This document shows, piece after piece, positions 59,263-64,000 of a DNA stretch of 64,000 bases. The notes under the pieces were generated by a model. The model saw only the letters and a program-made list of their open reading frames with translations. It searched no databases and had not been told where the DNA came from. This stretch comes from Actinospineispora acaciae DSM 45401 (GTDB lineage Bacteria > Actinomycetota > Actinomycetes > Mycobacteriales > Pseudonocardiaceae). Made by a program: the position numbers and the translations under genes. The DNA lies in NCBI RefSeq assembly GCF_000620785.1, contig NZ_JIAI01000007.1, positions 1 through 64,000 on the forward strand, in the 5' to 3' direction. The number at the start of each line of letters is the position of its first letter. Position 1 is the first letter of the stretch.

Positions 59263-61830
59263 CTAGGGAACGTGGCCTCCGCGAGACCCGGACGCCTCGA
59301 CGCGGTAGTGGGCGAGGCTTGCGCGGACGCTGATCGTGTGGGGGTGGTCGGCGCCCAGCACCCGGGCGAGATCGCCGAGAAGCTGCTCGAAGGCGGCGGC
59401 CGCGGCGGCCGGGTCCCCTGCCTGGCCTCGCGAACGTGCGATGTTGTGCCGGATGGCGAAGATGTGAGGGTGGTCGGGGCCTACCACCCGGAGTCGGTCG
59501 GCGAGAAGCTGCTCGAAGGCGGCGGCCGCCCCGCCCGGATCCCCCGCCTCTCCTCGCCAGCGCGCCGCGAGGTGGCGGGCACCGAGCGTCTGGGGATGGT
59601 CGGCCCCCAGCACCCGGAGGCACTCGGTGAATATCCGCTCGAAGGCATCGGCCGCCCCGGCCGGGTCGCCTGCCCGGCCTCGCCAGTGCGCAAGAGACAT
59701 GCGAGTACCGAGGGTATGGGGGTGATAGGCACCGAGCACGCGGAGACGGTCGGGAAGCAGGCCCTCGTAGGCGGCGATCGCGCCGGCATGATCCCCCGCC
59801 TCGCCTCGCTGTTCAGCGACGTTGGCGCGGGTGGTGAGGGTGTCGGGATGGTCGGCGCCCAGCACCCGGAGGCGGTCCGGGGGCAGCAGCTCGAACTCCT
59901 CGGCCGCGCCGCCCGGATCTCCGGCCTGGCCTCGCCAGTAGGCGAGGTTTCCTCGGGTCGTGAGGGTGTCGGGATGATCGGCGCCCAGCACCCGGACGAG
60001 ATCGGCGACCAGCTCCTCGAAGGCGATGACCGCGCCGCCCGGATCCCCTGCCTCGCCTCGCCAGCGCGCGAGGTTTCCTCGGTGGGCGAGGGTGTCGGGA
60101 TGATCGGCGCCGAGCAGCCCGACGAGATCGGCGACCAGTTGCTCGAAGCCGGCGGCCGCGCCGGCCGAATCGCCCGCCTCGCCCTGCCAGTAGGCGAGGC
60201 TGCCTCGGACGGCAAGGGTCTCGGGGTGGTCGGCACCGACAACCCCAACAAGATCGGCGACGAGCTCCTCGAAGTCGGTGGCCGCGCCGGCCGGATCCCC
60301 GGCCTCGCCTCGCCAGTCCGCGAGACCGCGGCGGCAGGCGAGAGTGTCGAGGTGGTCGGGGCCGAGACGATCGCGGGATTCGGACACCATCCGCGACCAG
60401 TAGGTGATCGCCGCGTGGACCAGGCCGCACTCGCCCAGGCTCCGTCCAGCTCGCCACAAGAGCGGGTGCGCCTCGGGTTGCCAAAGATCCGCGCCGGCGC
60501 GGGTGACGAGTGTTGCGGCATTGGATCGCAGGACCTGGCCCAGTTCGGCGTCGCGCTCGGTGTGCGGCCAGATCGCCGCCAGGCTGTCGGCGGCTGCCCT
60601 GTGCAGCGCGCTGAGCCGGCCCGGGGTGAGACGCTCGACGGTGGCGCGCTGGACCAGGCCATGCACTCGCGCCGTCGCGACGGGGGCGTCGGGCTCGAGG
60701 GTGATCAGGCTGAACCGAGCGAGGTTGCGCAGGGCGTCCGAAACATCGCGCGCATCGCGTGGCCGGATTCCTCGGTCGGCCGCGTAGTCGGTGGCGGCGG
60801 CGGTGGTGGTGAGGATGTCGGTCGGGATGCCCTTGGGGTCGAGCACACCGAGCAGTTCGAGGATCGGACGAGCCAGCCCTGCCGGGGGCAAGGCGTCAGC
60901 GGCGTCGATGGAGATCGACCATGTCGCGGCCACGGTGGCCCGGTAGTCGTCGGCCAGCGCGTCCGGCGGGAACACCTCGGCAAGGCGGCGCCGGCGGTCG
61001 GTCAGGCGGGCACGGTAGCGGGCGCAGGTGTCCCCGCGATCGAGGATGAACGCGCCGGCCTGGGCCAGCGCCAACGGCAACCGGCCAAGATCGGCGGTGA
61101 GCTCATCGACCTCGCGCATCCGCGCGTCACCCGGGTCGATGTCCAGGTGGGCGCCGAGCTTCTCGGTCAGGTAGGCGCGGGCCTGGTCCGGGGTGAACAC
61201 CCCGACGTCGACCCGCAGGCGTGAGATTCCGGGTCCGGTCAGGGCCGCGTCGACGCGCCGGGTGGTGACCACCGTCAGTCCCCGTGGCCCGTCCGGCCAC
61301 AGTCCTTGCAGGTCCGCGGGATCGACCAGGTCGTCCAGCACGATCAACCACGACCGCTCGGTCGCGCTCTGCAGCCAGGCCAGCAGCCACCGGGCGGCCT
61401 CCTCGGCATCGCCGAAGGACCGGTGGCCGAGTTGCGCGGCAGCCCGCGCGTAGCCGGTGAGAATGGCGTCGCGGCTGTCCGAGGGCATCCACACCAGCAG
61501 ATCGACATCGCCGCGGGTGCGCGCGTAGGCCGCGGCCAGCTGTGTCTTGCCCACCCCGCCAAGGCCGGACAGCACCCGCGTCACCGCCGCCGTCCCACCC
61601 TCGTCGGCCGCGGCGGCCAACAAGCGGCTTTCCTCGCGGTCCTGGAAGCAGGCCGCGAGCAACGGCACCGCGCCAACCCGTATCGGCCACGAGATCTCCA
61701 CCGGCGCCATGACCGTGACGGGACCGTGGATGTTGGTCTGGACGTTGCGGTGGCCGTACTGAACGCCTTGCGCGCCTCGGAAGTCGGGTCCGCTGCCCGT
61801 GCTCACGCTGTCCTCCGCCCGAGGGGTCAC
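59263..61830 (-). CDS. STAND-class NB-ARC ATPase with C-terminal TPR array
   Basis: An 855-residue signalling ATPase. Residues ~20-40 carry GAQGVQYGHRNVQTNIHG, a short Asn/Gln-rich beta motif seen at the start of some STAND proteins. The NB-ARC ATPase has Walker A SGLGGVGKTQ (residues 88-97) and Walker B WLIVLDDLVD (161-170), then winged-helix and helical regions to about 480. Residues 488-855 are eight full 42-residue TPR-like repeats plus a partial ninth. STAND ATPases oligomerise on ligand sensing and switch on partner effectors. The protease and nuclease genes lie upstream on the same strand, 33 bases and about 1.1 kb away. Confidence 0.9.
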   Translation of the reverse strand: MTPRAEDSVSTGSGPDFRGAQGVQYGHRNVQTNIHGPVTVMAPVEISWPIRVGAVPLLAACFQDREESRLLAAAADEGGTAAVTRVLSGLGGVGKTQLAAAYARTRGDVDLLVWMPSDSRDAILTGYARAAAQLGHRSFGDAEEAARWLLAWLQSATERSWLIVLDDLVDPADLQGLWPDGPRGLTVVTTRRVDAALTGPGISRLRVDVGVFTPDQARAYLTEKLGAHLDIDPGDARMREVDELTADLGRLPLALAQAGAFILDRGDTCARYRARLTDRRRRLAEVFPPDALADDYRATVAATWSISIDAADALPPAGLARPILELLGVLDPKGIPTDILTTTAAATDYAADRGIRPRDARDVSDALRNLARFSLITLEPDAPVATARVHGLVQRATVERLTPGRLSALHRAAADSLAAIWPHTERDAELGQVLRSNAATLVTRAGADLWQPEAHPLLWRAGRSLGECGLVHAAITYWSRMVSESRDRLGPDHLDTLACRRGLADWRGEAGDPAGAATDFEELVADLVGVVGADHPETLAVRGSLAYWQGEAGDSAGAAAGFEQLVADLVGLLGADHPDTLAHRGNLARWRGEAGDPGGAVIAFEELVADLVRVLGADHPDTLTTRGNLAYWRGQAGDPGGAAEEFELLPPDRLRVLGADHPDTLTTRANVAEQRGEAGDHAGAIAAYEGLLPDRLRVLGAYHPHTLGTRMSLAHWRGRAGDPAGAADAFERIFTECLRVLGADHPQTLGARHLAARWRGEAGDPGGAAAAFEQLLADRLRVVGPDHPHIFAIRHNIARSRGQAGDPAAAAAAFEQLLGDLARVLGADHPHTISVRASLAHYRVEASGSRGGHVP
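59266..60369 (-). repeat. 126-bp tandem repeats encoding TPR units
   Basis: Eight complete 42-residue units and a partial ninth with consensus VLGADHPDTL..RGNLA.WRGEAGD..GA..AFE.L..D.LR. Key residues are conserved at every unit (Gly-Ala-Asp-His-Pro near the start, Arg-Gly-x-Ala-Gly-Asp in the middle). The high similarity of adjacent units at the DNA level suggests recent duplication or gene conversion. Confidence 0.9.
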
Positions 61831-61863
61831 GGTGATGCTACCCCGCCGCGCCGAGCGCGCTGA

Positions 61864-62886
61864 TCAGCTCAGCATCGCCTTGACCCAGGCGCGGCCCTGG
61901 TCGCTGAGCTTCGGCGGGATCGGGGCCGCCGGCGCGCCGTCCAGCGCGTCCGACACCAGCCGCAGGAACGCGCTCGCCCGCAGGCCCTCGTTCGCCTCCC
62001 ACCAGACGGCGGCCTCGCCCATCTCGGGCGTCCAGACCCCGCCGCCGAGGGCCAGCACCCGACCCTGCTCGTCGCGTTTGCGCACGCCGCTGTGGTGGAT
62101 GCCGACGACCTCCCACTCGTCGTTGAACAGCGGCGCGCCCGACGAGCCCGGCGCGGTGTCCGTCTCGTAGTGCAGCCAGTCCTCGGCGAGCGCCGGGCTC
62201 TCGATCGCGGTGAGCCGGTTCTCCCGGATGCTGATCACTCGCGGCTGGCCCTGGGGGTGGTGCACGGCGTTGACCATGCCGCCCTTGGTGAGCTTGCCCA
62301 GCTCGGCGCTGAGCGCGTTGTGCGGGAGCTGGTCCAGGGTGAGCCCGTTCGAGTCGGCGCGGGCGGTGGGTGCCACGGCCACCAGGGCGTAGTCGTGCCC
62401 GCCGTCGGCGGGGCTGGCCAGGAACACCTCGTCCGGGGCCAAGTCGAACGTCGCGGTCGGCGGGATATCGCCGTCGAAGCCCTCCTCGTAGTCGAACTCG
62501 ATGCGGCTCTCCCGCGCGGTGGCCAGGTCCGGCAGCACGTGCTGGTTGGTGACCATCAGGTTCGGCGCGACCAGGAAACCGGTCCCGTAGCCGACCCGCC
62601 GACCGGCGAGCCGGATGTGCACCCGCCCGACGCTGCGCCGCAGCTCGCCGCCGCGCACCAGGAACCAGGCCGGCTGGCTGTCGTTCCCGCCGATGTAGCG
62701 CTCCAGCCCCCGGTCCTCGTCGCCGGCGACCATCGCGCGGGCCGGGCCGGCGAGCAGCCGGCGGCGGCGCAGCTCGATCCGCTCCGGCGCGTCCGCGTCG
62801 AGCAGGGTGCCCAGCCGCACGTGCCTCCAGGTGGCGGTGCGCTCCTCGCGGGTGGCGCGAACGCGGCTCTCGGCGTCGGGCTGCAT
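61864..62886 (-). CDS. Trypsin-like serine protease
   Basis: A 340-residue protein. The S1 protease domain spans about 90-300, with His116 in MVTNQHVLPD, Asp165 in GGHDYALVAV and Ser249 in TAPGSSGAPLF. An N-terminal ~90-residue helical, Arg/Glu-rich region and a C-terminal ~40-residue tail (LRLVSDALDG, then LSDQGRAWVKAML) flank it and could be interaction modules. No signal peptide is present, so it is intracellular. It starts 4 bases from the nuclease stop and ends 33 bases before the STAND start, so the three genes form one operon. Its target may be the nuclease or a host protein. Confidence 0.9.
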   Translation of the reverse strand: MQPDAESRVRATREERTATWRHVRLGTLLDADAPERIELRRRRLLAGPARAMVAGDEDRGLERYIGGNDSQPAWFLVRGGELRRSVGRVHIRLAGRRVGYGTGFLVAPNLMVTNQHVLPDLATARESRIEFDYEEGFDGDIPPTATFDLAPDEVFLASPADGGHDYALVAVAPTARADSNGLTLDQLPHNALSAELGKLTKGGMVNAVHHPQGQPRVISIRENRLTAIESPALAEDWLHYETDTAPGSSGAPLFNDEWEVVGIHHSGVRKRDEQGRVLALGGGVWTPEMGEAAVWWEANEGLRASAFLRLVSDALDGAPAAPIPPKLSDQGRAWVKAMLS

Positions 62887-62890
62887 CGGA

Positions 62891-63799
62891 CTACAGGGCG
62901 ACGTTGGCGAAGTCGGCGCCGATGGGGAGGCGGGTCGGCGCCCTTTCCAGGCCGCTGGAGTCCAGCGGTGTCTCGTGCGCGGCCAGGTAGCCGAAGTCCA
63001 GCCCGGTGCGTTCGCCCAGCTCGGCGAGGGTCACGCGGTACATGCCGGCGTCGAACGCGGCCTCCAGGTCGGGCAGCTCGTGGATCAGCGCGGCCTGCTC
63101 CAGGGCGTAGGCCGAGGCCGCGAGCTCGCCGGCCGGGCGGCGGAACACCGCGATCTTCCAGAACGCCAGCGGCAGGCGCACGCCCTTGTAGAGCGGGTCG
63201 TCGTCGGCCATCACCGGCCCGGTGAACACGGTCAGCCGCTGGTCGGCCAGGTCGGCGTGGCCGAGCAGGAAGTTCTCCAGGCCCTGCCAGAGGTCCTGGC
63301 CCTGGTTGAACCGCTCGTGCTGCGGCGAGCAGTTCGTGAAGTGGAAGGTGTCGTCGTTGGCGCGGGGGCCTCGGTCGCCCCACACCGGGTCGAGCCGGCG
63401 CACCAGGTGGCCCCGGTCGAGGGCGTTGCGGCGGTAGAGGCCCTCGCCGATCTGCTCCGACTCGGCGATCCGGGGGTCGAAGTACCACTTGTCGTCGGCC
63501 CGCTCCAGCTCGATCGACTCGGCGCCGTCGATGTTGACCACCGTGTAGTACGCGAGCTGCCGGCTGCGGTTCATCACCAGGCTGAAGTGCGTGTAGGGCA
63601 GCACCGTGTCGTCGCTGCCGGGGTCGGCGGCGGTGTTCTTCGCGGCGTTGCGGCGCTGCTCCTCGGTGAGGACCGGCACCGGGACGCTCACCCCGAGGAA
63701 GGCCGGGTCGTAGCCCCGGTAGGCCGCGTAGTAACCGATCGGGCGGGTGGCTCCGGCCAGGGCGGGGCCGAGATCCGGGCCGGCGGTCGTGGTGTCCAT
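62891..63799 (-). CDS. DNA/RNA non-specific endonuclease (His-Me finger, NucA type)
   Basis: About 302 residues from the ATG at 63799; the frame remains open to the window edge with weaker support. The catalytic DRGH motif is ALDRGHLVRRLD (Asp128-His131) and the metal-binding Asn is in HERFNQGQDLW (Asn165), with Glu175 following. There is no signal peptide, so it would act inside the cell, where it would be toxic if unregulated. It is the first gene of the nuclease-protease-STAND operon. Confidence 0.9.
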   Translation of the reverse strand: MDTTTAGPDLGPALAGATRPIGYYAAYRGYDPAFLGVSVPVPVLTEEQRRNAAKNTAADPGSDDTVLPYTHFSLVMNRSRQLAYYTVVNIDGAESIELERADDKWYFDPRIAESEQIGEGLYRRNALDRGHLVRRLDPVWGDRGPRANDDTFHFTNCSPQHERFNQGQDLWQGLENFLLGHADLADQRLTVFTGPVMADDDPLYKGVRLPLAFWKIAVFRRPAGELAASAYALEQAALIHELPDLEAAFDAGMYRVTLAELGERTGLDFGYLAAHETPLDSSGLERAPTRLPIGADFANVAL

Positions 63800-63852
63800 G
63801 GTTGGGATGAGCGGGGGCGCGGACGCCCAGATACCGCCGCCACCCGAACGGC

Positions 63853-63945
63853 TCAACGCGGTTGGTGTCGCTTGAGCATCGCCCAAACCATCTCGCAAGA
63901 ACCCAGGAACCATTTGTTGAACGACCACAGCCGAATCTTCAACAT
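63853..63945 (-). CDS. Candidate 30-residue Trp-rich small protein
   Basis: A short ORF upstream of the nuclease, in a different frame from the nuclease's long open frame. It begins MLKIRLWSFNKWFLGS and ends CEMVWAMLKRHQPR; it has four Trp and a positive charge. GAGG lies about 9 bases upstream of the ATG. Third-position GC appears higher in this frame than in the overlapping alternative. It could be a leader peptide or small component of the system, or chance. Evidence is weak. Confidence 0.3.
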   Translation of the reverse strand: MLKIRLWSFNKWFLGSCEMVWAMLKRHQPR

Positions 63946-64000
63946 GCTCAGCGGCCTCATTGGTCACGCCCCTTCTCAAGCGCCTTTGCCCGAACCACCG

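Noticed and set aside
59266..60369. Tandem 126-base repeats considered as a CRISPR or minisatellite
   Set aside because: Units are contiguous without spacers, keep frame and encode TPR units of one protein.

Overview
The window is very GC-rich DNA with GTG and TTG starts, dense 4-base gene overlaps, F420-type oxidoreductases and many lipoproteins. This points to a filamentous actinomycete. The hairpin repeats with CCGTGAGTGG / CCACTCACGG arms resemble intergenic repeats I associate with Pseudonocardiales; that placement is from memory and is an inference. I saw no rRNA, tRNA, CRISPR array or intact insertion sequence.

Layout. (1) 1-21555: catabolic and accessory metabolism. A partial GntR regulator is followed by a minus-strand operon (7923 to 675: SDR, ADP-forming acyl-CoA synthetase, alpha/beta-hydrolase, enoyl-CoA hydratase, luciferase-like oxidoreductase, aldehyde dehydrogenase) that looks like CoA-dependent breakdown of an organic acid. 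Then come an esterase with a peptide-type binding lipoprotein, MoaF, isochorismatase, an F420-type reductase, a cupin/CocE/TetR unit, an acyl-CoA ligase, a LysR/enol-lactonase pair and a lipoprotein hydrolase. (2) 21570-29917: a MurJ-like flippase with two tandem ATP-grasp paralogues, then small enzymes and a surface beta-helix protein. (3) 30076-36768: a seven-gene translationally coupled operon: SsuABC-type transporter, DszB-like desulfinase, two luciferase-like monooxygenases and a cytoplasmic binding-fold protein. It is probably an organosulfur uptake and desulfurisation pathway. One monooxygenase gene carries an in-frame palindromic repeat. (4) 36797-38420: a divergent decarboxylase-like/MarR pair with a palindromic operator. 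(5) 38566-55593: an exopolysaccharide locus with a Wzz-like protein, a fused glycosyl-phosphate transferase/4,6-dehydratase, sugar aminotransferase, GT4, O-antigen-ligase-like polymerase, LysA-like decarboxylase plus ATP-grasp ligase, flippase, toroid lipoprotein, PAP2 phosphatase, deacetylase, FemAB-like acyltransferase, two related methyltransferases and a LuxR regulator. (6) 55633-59207: an amidase remnant, an actinomycete hypothetical gene, an HTH-PLD regulator of lower GC with a strong operator, a HAD phosphatase and a TetR/NTF2-like pair. (7) 59263-63945: a DNA/RNA endonuclease, trypsin-like protease and NB-ARC/TPR STAND ATPase in one minus-strand operon, a candidate immune or programmed-death system.

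The loci most worth following up are the nuclease-protease-STAND operon, the DszB-containing operon with its palindrome-invaded monooxygenase, and the exopolysaccharide locus with decarboxylase/ATP-grasp decoration genes.
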